Assembly: GCA_951801995.1 (NCBI GenBank)
Contig: CATOOY010000002.1
Location: 1 to 35,340 of the forward strand
From: an uncultured Erysipelotrichaceae bacterium
GTDB taxonomy: Bacteria > Bacillota_I > Bacilli_A > RF39 > UBA660
Direction: 5' to 3'
DNA: 35,340 nucleotides
Shown here: piece after piece, positions 15,293 to 22,160 of the stretch
How the letters are laid out: each line of letters begins with the position of its first letter
Position numbering within the stretch: position 1 is the stretch's first letter
Notes under the pieces: model-generated
What the model was told of the DNA's origin: nothing
The model's database searches: none
What the model saw: only the letters and a program-made list of their open reading frames with translations
Translations under genes and position numbers: made by a program

Positions 15293-15377
15293 TTTATATT
15301 TAAAAAAACATCTTCTTTTTTATTATATACATATTTTTTTAAATTATGGTAAGAATAAAAAATAAGGAGGCGAAAAA

Positions 15378-15914
15378 ATGAAGAAATTTTTATTTTTAGT
15401 GTTTAGTATCTCTCTTTGTTTTTCTTTAACAGGTTGTTTTGGTATGACAGCAGACAACAATGATGTAACAGATAACAATGACACCAGTGACATAGATCCA
15501 ACTGCTACGCCTATTGTAAAAGATAAAAACGCACGTATAAGAGAAATTGAAGAGGATGCAAAAAAAGACGCTACAAACGAAGAAGGTATCAAAAAAGAAG
15601 ATATAAATGAAGCTGTAGCGTACATAAATGAGCACAAAGACGATGCATTTAAATCAGATGAAGTATCAGAAAAACTTATCTACTATGGTGCCTATTTAAA
15701 ACATGTTGGAGCAAAAACAGAAAATGCTTCTAAACATGATTTAGCTACACTAGGAGACAATGTACATCAATATGTATCAAAAGTATATGCAGAAACTGAA
15801 GACAAAACAAGTGATGCTGTAAAAGGAATCAAAGACACCATTGATAAAGCAGTAGATGGCATGAAAGATACAAAAGATAAAATTGTAGATGATTTTTATA
15901 ACATGGTAAAATAA
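15378..15914 (+). CDS. Lipoprotein of unknown function
   Basis: This 178-residue protein has a lipoprotein signal: MKKFLFLVFSIS, then the lipobox SLTGC with Cys20. The mature part opens with an Asp/Asn/Thr-rich linker (about 24-45) and continues as very charged, probably helical segments (IREIEEDAKKDA; INEAVAYINEHKDDAF; three degenerate repeats of the type K.IKDTIDKAVDG near 150-172). It is expected on the outer membrane face. I do not recognise a family. The start has a strong AAGGAGGCG RBS. It is the only plus-strand gene in the first 21 kb and is divergent from secE. Confidence 0.8.
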   Translation: MKKFLFLVFSISLCFSLTGCFGMTADNNDVTDNNDTSDIDPTATPIVKDKNARIREIEEDAKKDATNEEGIKKEDINEAVAYINEHKDDAFKSDEVSEKLIYYGAYLKHVGAKTENASKHDLATLGDNVHQYVSKVYAETEDKTSDAVKGIKDTIDKAVDGMKDTKDKIVDDFYNMVK

Positions 15915-15942
15915 AAAAAGCAAAAACTGCTTTTCTTTTTTT
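15913..15942 (+). terminator. Bidirectional terminator between the lipoprotein gene and tex
   Basis: AAAAGCA (15916-15922) and TGCTTTT (15928-15934) form the stem. T runs follow on the plus strand and A runs precede, so it can serve both convergent genes. Confidence 0.75.
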
Positions 15943-16002
15943 ATTCTATAAAAATTTCTTAAATATATTCATATTTTATGATTACAAAAATGGTAATAAA
16001 AG

Positions 16003-18153
16003 TTATTTTATTTTAGGATCCAGTAAAGACAAAGAAACCTTTTCTTTTTCTTTAAAAATTTCTTCTACATAACAATCCACAATATCCCCCACACTCACTA
16101 CCTCACTTGGATGTTTAATATACTTATTTGTAAGTTTAGAAATATGGGCAAGTCCATCATTATGAAGACCTATATCAATAAAAGCACCAAAATCTACTAC
16201 ATTGCGAACTGTACCTTGTAATTTCATTCCCACCTTTAAATCATCAAGTTCTAATACATCACTTTTTAAAAGAGGCTTAGGCATTTCATCACGAGGATCT
16301 CTATTCGGTTTTTGAAAACTCTTTAAAATATCTTCTACAGTATATTTATCAGTATGAAATTCATTTACTACATCTTCTATAGATAAAGAAACAGTTTTAT
16401 TTTTAATTTCCTCTGTTCCCATATCTTCCACCTTACAACCTATTTTTTTAAGAATCATAAGAGCAACGTCATAACTTTCTGGATGAATAGAAGTTTGATC
16501 AAGTACATTACTACCATCAATAATACGAAGAAAGCCAACTGCTTGTTCGTATGTTTTAGGAGTAAGTATTTTCTTAATCTCTTCTCTAGATAATATTTTA
16601 CCCTTTGCATTTCTATAATCCAATATCTTTTGAATACTCGTTTTGGTTAAACCAGATATATACTTAAGTAAACTAGAAGAAGCTGTATTAACATTAACAC
16701 CCACATTATTTACAGCTTTACTAACTACAAAATCTAATGATTCGGATAATTTTTTATTAGCAACATCATGTTGGTAAAGTCCCACACCTATACTCTCAGG
16801 ATCTATTTTTACAAGTTCAGAAAGAGGATCTTGTAAACGTCTACCAATACTAATAGCACTTCTTTTTTCTACTGTTAAATCAGGAAATTCTTCTATCGCA
16901 AGTGGGGATGCAGAATACACACTAGCACCTGCTTCAGATACCAAAATATATGCACATTTATGTTGTGCCTCTTTCAATATTTTAGCTATAAAAGCCTCAC
17001 TTTCTCGAGATGCAGTTCCATTACCAATCGCTACAATATCAATATGATATTGATGAATTAAATCAAGTACTTTTTGTTTAGAACGCTCAAATTCATTTCT
17101 AGGTTCATGTGGATAAATAACTTCAATCGCTATTTTTTTCCCAGTAGGATCTATAACAGCAAGTTTACAACCAGTACGATAAGCAGGATCAAATCCAAGC
17201 ACCCACTTATCCTTCATAGGAGGTTGCAATAAAAGTTTTTCTAAATTATCACTAAAATTAGAAATAGCAGCTTCCTCCCCTTTTTCTGTTAAATCACTGC
17301 GAATTTCTCTTTGAATAGAAGGAAAAATAAGTCTCTTTAAACTATCTTTTATAGCAAGACATACTTCTTCTTTTACAAAAGAGTTCTCATTTTTAATGAT
17401 TTTTTTCTCTAAAAAAGAAACAATAGCATCTTCATCTACATCAATAGAAACAGTAAGTATCCCTTCTTTTTCTCCTCTATTGAAAGCAAGAATACGATGT
17501 GGTTTTACTCTTTTTACTTCTTCTTTATAATCATAATACATTTCATATACTTTTTTCTCATCTTCGCTATTTTTCTTCTTTTTAGAAACTAAAAAACCAT
17601 TTTTATAAACAAAGGTACGAATCCATTTACGATAATAAGCATTATCACTAATATATTCAGCAATAATATATTTAGCTCCTAATATAGCATCCTTTTCTGT
17701 TTTTACATTTTCAGTAAGATAAGGTTTTGTTAAAATAGTAAAATTCCCCTCTACTGGAAAAGACATCATCTTTTTCGCTAGAGGTTCTAATCCATTTTTG
17801 ATAGCCTCTGTAGCTTTTGTTTTTTTCTTTTCTTTATAAGGTCTATACAAATCTTCTACCTCAACTAGTTTTTTAGCATCTAAAATTTGTTTCTGTAGTT
17901 CTTCTGTAAGTAAGCCTTTCTCATCAATAAGGCGTATTACATCTTCTTTTCTTTTCAGTAAATTTACTTCATATACATAATATTCATTTATTTTACGAAT
18001 TTCTTCTTCATTAAGAGCACCTGTAGCCTCTTTTCTATATCTAGCTATAAAAGGAATAGTGCTTCCTTCTTTAAGCAAAGTTAAAGTGGCCTTAATGCCA
18101 CTTTCTTTTATATTAAGTTCTTTTGCTATTTCTTTTATGATATTTTCATTCAT
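16003..18153 (-). CDS. tex: Tex family transcription accessory / RNA-binding protein
   Basis: The 716-residue protein shows the standard Tex order: an N-terminal helical region with STIPFIARYRKEATGAL (31-47) and EVEDLYRPYKEKKKTKA, a YqgF/RNase H-fold domain (about 315-450, beginning KWVLGFDPAYRTGCKLAVID), HhH domains (NTASSSLLKYISGLTKTSIQ) and a C-terminal S1 domain (about 635-710; VGMKLQGTVRNVVDFGAFID). Its length is typical. In other bacteria Tex binds nucleic acid and the transcription machinery, and its exact role is unsettled. It starts 11 bp after the membrane-protein gene, with AAGGAG before the ATG, so the two share a transcript. Confidence 0.95.
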   Translation of the reverse strand: MNENIIKEIAKELNIKESGIKATLTLLKEGSTIPFIARYRKEATGALNEEEIRKINEYYVYEVNLLKRKEDVIRLIDEKGLLTEELQKQILDAKKLVEVEDLYRPYKEKKKTKATEAIKNGLEPLAKKMMSFPVEGNFTILTKPYLTENVKTEKDAILGAKYIIAEYISDNAYYRKWIRTFVYKNGFLVSKKKKNSEDEKKVYEMYYDYKEEVKRVKPHRILAFNRGEKEGILTVSIDVDEDAIVSFLEKKIIKNENSFVKEEVCLAIKDSLKRLIFPSIQREIRSDLTEKGEEAAISNFSDNLEKLLLQPPMKDKWVLGFDPAYRTGCKLAVIDPTGKKIAIEVIYPHEPRNEFERSKQKVLDLIHQYHIDIVAIGNGTASRESEAFIAKILKEAQHKCAYILVSEAGASVYSASPLAIEEFPDLTVEKRSAISIGRRLQDPLSELVKIDPESIGVGLYQHDVANKKLSESLDFVVSKAVNNVGVNVNTASSSLLKYISGLTKTSIQKILDYRNAKGKILSREEIKKILTPKTYEQAVGFLRIIDGSNVLDQTSIHPESYDVALMILKKIGCKVEDMGTEEIKNKTVSLSIEDVVNEFHTDKYTVEDILKSFQKPNRDPRDEMPKPLLKSDVLELDDLKVGMKLQGTVRNVVDFGAFIDIGLHNDGLAHISKLTNKYIKHPSEVVSVGDIVDCYVEEIFKEKEKVSLSLLDPKIK

Positions 18154-18164
18154 GTTTATACTCC

Positions 18165-18824
18165 TTAATCAATACGATTTTTATCTAAAAAATGAATAAG
18201 TTCTTTCTTTGTACTTGCACCAAACAAACTATCTTTGACAGTACCATTTTCAAATATAATAAGCATAGGTTCTATATAAGTATCTTTTGTAAGATCAATT
18301 GCATTCATAAAACCAATAATTTGATTTCTTTCTTTTATAAGACCAAGATCTAAGAATTTCACTTTTGTTTTTCGACTACGTGCTACTTCTATTAAAATAT
18401 CTTCATATTCTCTATTTAAATCACTATTTTTAGTCGCAATATAAACAATTTCTTTTTCCTCAGACTTACTTATTTTTTCATAAGTCCCAAGATCTATTTC
18501 TTCAAAAGTATTTTCTACCGTTCCTACATTTTGTAAAACAAAAGAAACTCCAGTGTAAATAAAAAACGCAATTAAAATAGAAGAAAGAGCTAAAATTATA
18601 TATTTGTGTTCTCTTGTCATTTCTTGTTTTAAAAGAATATCTTTTACACGATCACGATCTAGTTCCTGTGCTGTTTTCTTAACCTTTTTTGCAGTGCCTT
18701 GGACTTTTTTAGCTGTCGTTTTAGCCGTTTTTTGAACAACCTCTTTCGCTTTTTTTGATGTATTTGTTGTTTTCTTTTTTGGTTTTACTTGTTCTTTTTT
18801 TGTATCTTTTTTCACTTGTGCCAT
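18165..18824 (-). CDS. Single-pass membrane protein with Lys-rich cytoplasmic tail and thioredoxin-fold-like domain
   Basis: The preferred start is ATG 18824, with GGAGG 7-8 nt upstream, giving 219 residues. Residues 1-60 are a Lys/Thr/Ala-rich low-complexity tail with histone-H1-like KKxxKxAxK spacing. One transmembrane helix follows at about 74-98 (YIILALSSILIAFFIYTGVS). The outer domain (about 115-219) has the order expected of a thioredoxin fold: EIVYIATKNSD, KVKFLDLGLI, then YIEPMLIIFENGTVKDSLFG with the likely cis-Pro (EPMLIIF), and a last helix. There is no CxxC, so it is not a redox enzyme of the usual kind. The fold assignment is inference. It is the first gene of an operon with tex. 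Confidence 0.7.
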   Translation of the reverse strand: MAQVKKDTKKEQVKPKKKTTNTSKKAKEVVQKTAKTTAKKVQGTAKKVKKTAQELDRDRVKDILLKQEMTREHKYIILALSSILIAFFIYTGVSFVLQNVGTVENTFEEIDLGTYEKISKSEEKEIVYIATKNSDLNREYEDILIEVARSRKTKVKFLDLGLIKERNQIIGFMNAIDLTKDTYIEPMLIIFENGTVKDSLFGASTKKELIHFLDKNRID

Positions 18825-18848
18825 TTTACCAACCTCCATTATATAGTC

Positions 18849-18878
18849 ATTATAACACACCCAAGTAAAAATTGTAAA
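18849..18878 (-). promoter_or_regulatory. Promoter of the membrane protein-tex operon
   Basis: The -10 is consensus TATAAT (18849-18854) and the -35 is TTTACA (18873-18878), with an 18-bp spacer. It lies directly upstream of the RBS. Confidence 0.65.
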
Positions 18879-18922
18879 TAAAGTTATTCCCTTCCATAAA
18901 GTAAAATAACATACCTATTTAT

Positions 18923-19438
18923 TTAAAAATAAGGATTATTTTCTTTTTCTTCTTTTAAAGTAGTTGGATCCCCATGACCTGGAAACAAAATAACATCTGA
19001 ATATTTTTGAATGGTATCAATACTTTCTTTCATATCCTTTTCATTTCCACCTTCCAAATCACATCTACCAATTGTTCCCTTAAAGATAAAGTCCCCACAA
19101 AACATCATTTTTTCTTTTTCAAAATAAAAAGTAATAGAATCTTTACTATGTCCCTTTGTCCTTATTATTTCAAAGGTAAAAGGATTGATAGAATAAATAC
19201 CTTCTTCTTTTTTATAATCAAAAATAGGAACATTATATGTTTTAAAAGCTTCCTGAAGTGCACCAATATGATCAAAATGATAATGTGTAATAAAAATAGC
19301 TATTACTTCTTTATTTTTTATATTTTCCTTTATTTTTAAAAATTGATCTCCTGGATCAATAAGAATTACTTTTCCTTCCTTTTCTAAAAGATAGCAATTG
19401 GTAAAAAGAGAGCCTACTATAATATTAGTTACTTTCAT
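18923..19438 (-). CDS. MBL-fold metallo-hydrolase (glyoxalase II-like)
   Basis: The 171-residue protein is a single metallo-beta-lactamase domain. The metal motif is THYHFDH (51-57, HxHxDH), with further ligands in GHSKDS, the FCGDFIF Asp and the FPGHGD His near residue 155. NIIVGSLFTNCYLLE and LIDPGD at the N-terminus are typical of the glyoxalase II/YcbL-like subgroup, which is shorter than full GloB. The substrate is not determined by sequence. Its start overlaps the end of the DHH gene by 14 bp, so it is the third gene of an rnhB-DHH-MBL operon. Confidence 0.88.
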   Translation of the reverse strand: MKVTNIIVGSLFTNCYLLEKEGKVILIDPGDQFLKIKENIKNKEVIAIFITHYHFDHIGALQEAFKTYNVPIFDYKKEEGIYSINPFTFEIIRTKGHSKDSITFYFEKEKMMFCGDFIFKGTIGRCDLEGGNEKDMKESIDTIQKYSDVILFPGHGDPTTLKEEKENNPYF

Positions 19439-20339
19439 CTTTTATAACACAATCAAAGAATAATTCTTGGATCACTTTCTCCTGTAATGATTTGGGAAAA
19501 GAAAATCCTGCTGCATTTTTATGTCCTCCCCCTTTTGGATCATATTTTTTAGCAAAAGTACTTAAATCTATTTTTCCATTTCCCCTTAAACTAACTCCAC
19601 CCTGTGGATTTATACAAGCTGCAAAGTCTAAATTCTCATATTTTTGTAGTAAAAAATGGGCAAGCTCATTTCGGTATTTTTCAGCAAATACAATACCTCC
19701 TATATAAGTATCCACTTTTATAAAGAACATTTTCTCACTCTTTTTTTGTAAATACTCCTCTCTATTTCTTTTATCCAAAAGAAACCATTCTTTTTCAAAA
19801 TCATCAAAAACAAAAGTATCTTCTTTTAAACGTTTTGTTATTTTAGAAATATAAATATCTACTCCATATAAAGTAAGTAAATCTGATAAATAAGGAGCAT
19901 CCATATTCCCATCTTCTTCAAAAGTATAAAGATCTAAACTTTTTACAAGTTGAATATAAGTTTTAATACATAATGTATCAAAATCATATATATTTTTTAA
20001 GTATTGATAAAACAAAGAACTTGCACACTCCTTTGTATCTATGGTTACATAGTCTTTATTACTTGCAAATACATGTGTTTGATGATGATCAAATACTTTG
20101 AATTTATCTTTATATTTTGAAGATTCTATTTTGTCGTAATTTTCCTTACTAAGTGTTAAATCTAAAATATAAATATTTTCATATATACTTAAATCTTCTT
20201 CCAAAAATTTATCTATATAATTTTCAACTTCATAAATATCTAATAGTTTATAATCAAAATCTCTTCCTACTATATTCATTAAAATAATAGGCGTGAGACC
20301 ATCATTATCTTTTATATGAGATATTACAAAATCTTTCAT
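19425..20339 (-). CDS. DHH/DHHA1 family phosphoesterase, probably a nanoRNase (NrnA/NrnB-like)
   Basis: This 304-residue protein has the DHH metal-binding motifs: SHIKDNDGL (7-15), a second Asp in ILDLTLS (58-64, Asp60), and FDHHQTH (83-89). It ends in a DHHA1 domain with GGGHKNAAGF. Related enzymes degrade short oligoribonucleotides or cyclic dinucleotide products. The lack of PAS/GGDEF domains excludes GdpP, and the length is close to NrnA (about 310). It overlaps rnhB by 4 bp and the MBL gene by 14 bp. The neighbouring RNase HII supports a role in nucleic acid turnover. The exact substrate is inference. Confidence 0.85.
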   Translation of the reverse strand: MKDFVISHIKDNDGLTPIILMNIVGRDFDYKLLDIYEVENYIDKFLEEDLSIYENIYILDLTLSKENYDKIESSKYKDKFKVFDHHQTHVFASNKDYVTIDTKECASSLFYQYLKNIYDFDTLCIKTYIQLVKSLDLYTFEEDGNMDAPYLSDLLTLYGVDIYISKITKRLKEDTFVFDDFEKEWFLLDKRNREEYLQKKSEKMFFIKVDTYIGGIVFAEKYRNELAHFLLQKYENLDFAACINPQGGVSLRGNGKIDLSTFAKKYDPKGGGHKNAAGFSFPKSLQEKVIQELFFDCVIKDESN

Positions 20340-20962
20340 ATTTTTACTCCTTCTATTATATCTTTTACTGGTTTATAACTTTTTCGATATCCTTCTATTA
20401 ATCCATATTTATAAATAGCTTCCAAATGTTTTTTAGTAGGATACCCCTTATGATTTTTAAATCCATACATAGGATACTCTTTATCAAGAGTATACATCAT
20501 CTCATCTCTTGTTACTTTCGCAATCACACTAGCAGCTGCAATACTAATACTTTTTGCATCCCCCTTTATAATAGAGGTTGTTGGTATATCTAAAGAAAGA
20601 GGCATCGCATCTATTAAAACATGTTCTAAATTTATTTTTTCTCTTACTTTCAAAATAGCCCTTTCCATTGCTATTTGTGTAGCTTTGTATATATTATACA
20701 CATCAATCTCATCAGGACTACACATTCCAATTTCACAAGCAACAGCATGTTCTTTAATATAGGAATAAAATAAATTCCTCTTTTTTTCAGATAATTTTTT
20801 TGAATCTGTAAGACCTTCTAATTGAAAATTTCTTGGAAGTACCACACAAGCAGTCACTACAGGACCAATTAAAGGTCCCCTTCCCACTTCATCTACACCC
20901 CCTATATAAAAAAAACCTTTTTCATATAGTTCCTTTTCATACTGATATAAATCTATTTCCAT
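20336..20962 (-). CDS. rnhB: Ribonuclease HII
   Basis: The 208-residue protein has the RNase HII active site: Asp24 and Glu25 in GVDEVGRGPLIGPVV, Asp118 in VLIDAMP, and a further Asp in ASVIAKVTRDEMM. The GYPTKKHLEAIYKYG region closes the domain. It cleaves the RNA strand of RNA/DNA hybrids and removes misincorporated ribonucleotides. The start has AGGAGG just upstream, and a TATACT (20980-20985) could be its -10. It is the first gene of the rnhB-DHH-MBL cluster, with overlapping reading frames. Confidence 0.95.
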   Translation of the reverse strand: MEIDLYQYEKELYEKGFFYIGGVDEVGRGPLIGPVVTACVVLPRNFQLEGLTDSKKLSEKKRNLFYSYIKEHAVACEIGMCSPDEIDVYNIYKATQIAMERAILKVREKINLEHVLIDAMPLSLDIPTTSIIKGDAKSISIAAASVIAKVTRDEMMYTLDKEYPMYGFKNHKGYPTKKHLEAIYKYGLIEGYRKSYKPVKDIIEGVKI

Positions 20963-20998
20963 AGTATCCTCCTATAAATAGTATACCAAAAGAAAATG

Positions 20999-21027
20999 AA
21001 AAAAAGAAGAGTAGAAAAATACTACTC
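20999..21027 (-). terminator. Terminator of the XRE regulator gene
   Basis: GAGTAG (21027-21022) and CTACTC (21014-21009) form a perfect stem on the minus strand, followed by TTCTTTTTTT. The stretch 21028-21206 is AT-rich and holds no gene that I can support. Confidence 0.65.
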
Positions 21028-21206
21028 CCACTTAAATATAGATTATTTATATCTTTTACAAAATTAGAAAATGTATAAAAATTAAAAAACAAAGTTTTTA
21101 AATTGTTTCTCTACCCCTTTTTTAGTATATAAAATAGCAGCTATAAATAGACTTCTAACAAAAAAACTTTATCATAAATTCAAAAGGAAACAAATAAATA
21201 TAACTA

Positions 21207-21440
21207 TTATTTTTGTATCAAAGCATCTAATGTAACATCTAATACAACTGATATTCTATAAAAAGTATCCACAGAAAAATTATATCCTACCTTATCACTT
21301 TGAATTTGTCTTATAAAATCATGAGAAAGTTCAACCTTTTCAGCAAGTTGAGCAGATGTAATACCTCTTTGTTTACGATACTTTCTTATATTTTTTCTAA
21401 TTGTACCATAAATATCATCATCAAACTTTAATTTATCCAT
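21207..21440 (-). CDS. XRE-family HTH transcriptional regulator
   Basis: The 77-residue protein is almost only a Cro/C1-type helix-turn-helix: IRKNIRKYRKQRGITSAQLA, then EKVELSHDFIRQIQSDKVG and a C-terminal helix TFYRISVVLDVTLDAL. There is no sensor, peptidase or toxin partner. It is divergent from the lipoprotein at 21611, and the 170-bp intergenic region holds four TATGTTAG-type half-sites over both promoters, so it most likely represses itself and that gene. The RBS AGGAGGG is 11-12 nt from the ATG, a somewhat long spacing. Confidence 0.85.
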   Translation of the reverse strand: MDKLKFDDDIYGTIRKNIRKYRKQRGITSAQLAEKVELSHDFIRQIQSDKVGYNFSVDTFYRISVVLDVTLDALIQK

Positions 21441-21455
21441 ATTGTTAAGACCCTC

Positions 21456-21528
21456 CTAACATAATTGTAAAGAAATGTATTGTAAAAATATGTTAGGTAT
21501 TGACTAACAAAATGAATTATGTTATATT
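21456..21528. promoter_or_regulatory. Divergent promoters with repeated operator half-sites
   Basis: The plus-strand promoter has TTGACT (21500-21505) and TATATT (21523-21528) with a 17-bp spacer. The minus-strand promoter has TTTACA (21481-21486) and TATGTT (21458-21463) with a 17-bp spacer. Half-sites are CTAACATA (21456-21463), TATGTTAG (21489-21496), CTAACA (21504-21509) and TATGTTAT (21518-21525), in alternating orientation. They overlap the -10 of the regulator and the -35 and -10 of the lipoprotein gene. Binding by the XRE protein is inference. Confidence 0.65.
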
Positions 21529-21610
21529 AAAAACAAGTTAATAAAAGAAAACAGAATAATAAGACAAAAAAACATTTATTAACAAAAAATAGAAATTAAG
21601 AAGTGAGAAT

Positions 21611-22090
21611 TTGACAAAGAAAATGAAAAAAAGCATATTTAGTATATTATGTGTCCTTATACTAGGTATAGCAACAGGATGTGGAGACAAAAAAATGATA
21701 ACAGCAGAGGAATTCAAAACAAAAATGGAAGATAAAGGATATAGTGTACAAGATGCAACAGCACAATTTGCTGAATATGATTTTATAAATAAAGTCTATA
21801 TCGCAATGAGTAGAGATTCATCTTACCAAATTGAGTTTTATACATTATCCAATAATGAAAAAGCAATTGAATTTTTTAATAATAATAAATCCATTTTTGA
21901 AAATACCAAAGCAGGTAGTGGAAAAGAAATAGAAACAAGTTCTAGTATGGGGAACAATGCAAAATATACATTAAATGTAAATAACAAATATAAAGTAGTC
22001 TCAAGAATTGATAACACAGTAGTATTTGCAGATGAAGAAGATAGTCATAAATCTGAAATTAAAGATGTTATAAAAGAATTAGGTTATTAA
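21611..22090 (+). CDS. Lipoprotein of unknown function controlled with the XRE gene
   Basis: This 159-residue protein has the signal MKKSIFSILCVLILGIATGC with the lipidated Cys in ATGCG. The mature domain (about 30-159) is a mixed alpha/beta protein with a helix EEFKTKMEDKGYSVQDA, an aromatic strand YQIEFYTLSNNEKAIEFFNN and a closing VVFADEEDSHKSEIKDVIKE. I do not recognise a family. The start is uncertain: TTG 21611 has an AGAAGTGAGA-like RBS at normal distance, while ATG 21623 would give a conventional signal peptide but is far from it. It has its own strong promoter at 21500-21528 and a terminator shared with leuS. Confidence 0.78.
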   Translation: MTKKMKKSIFSILCVLILGIATGCGDKKMITAEEFKTKMEDKGYSVQDATAQFAEYDFINKVYIAMSRDSSYQIEFYTLSNNEKAIEFFNNNKSIFENTKAGSGKEIETSSSMGNNAKYTLNVNNKYKVVSRIDNTVVFADEEDSHKSEIKDVIKELGY

Positions 22091-22127
22091 AAACCCAATA
22101 AAAATATAAACAAATACAAAAACCACT

Positions 22128-22160
22128 AAAAAAGAGTAATTTTAAAATCACTCTTTTTTT
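22128..22160. terminator. Bidirectional terminator between the lipoprotein gene and leuS
   Basis: AAAAAAGAGT (22128-22137) and ACTCTTTTTT (22150-22159) form a stem, with a further self-complementary ATTTTAAAAT between them. The A and T runs flank it on both sides, so it suits both convergent genes. Confidence 0.75.
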
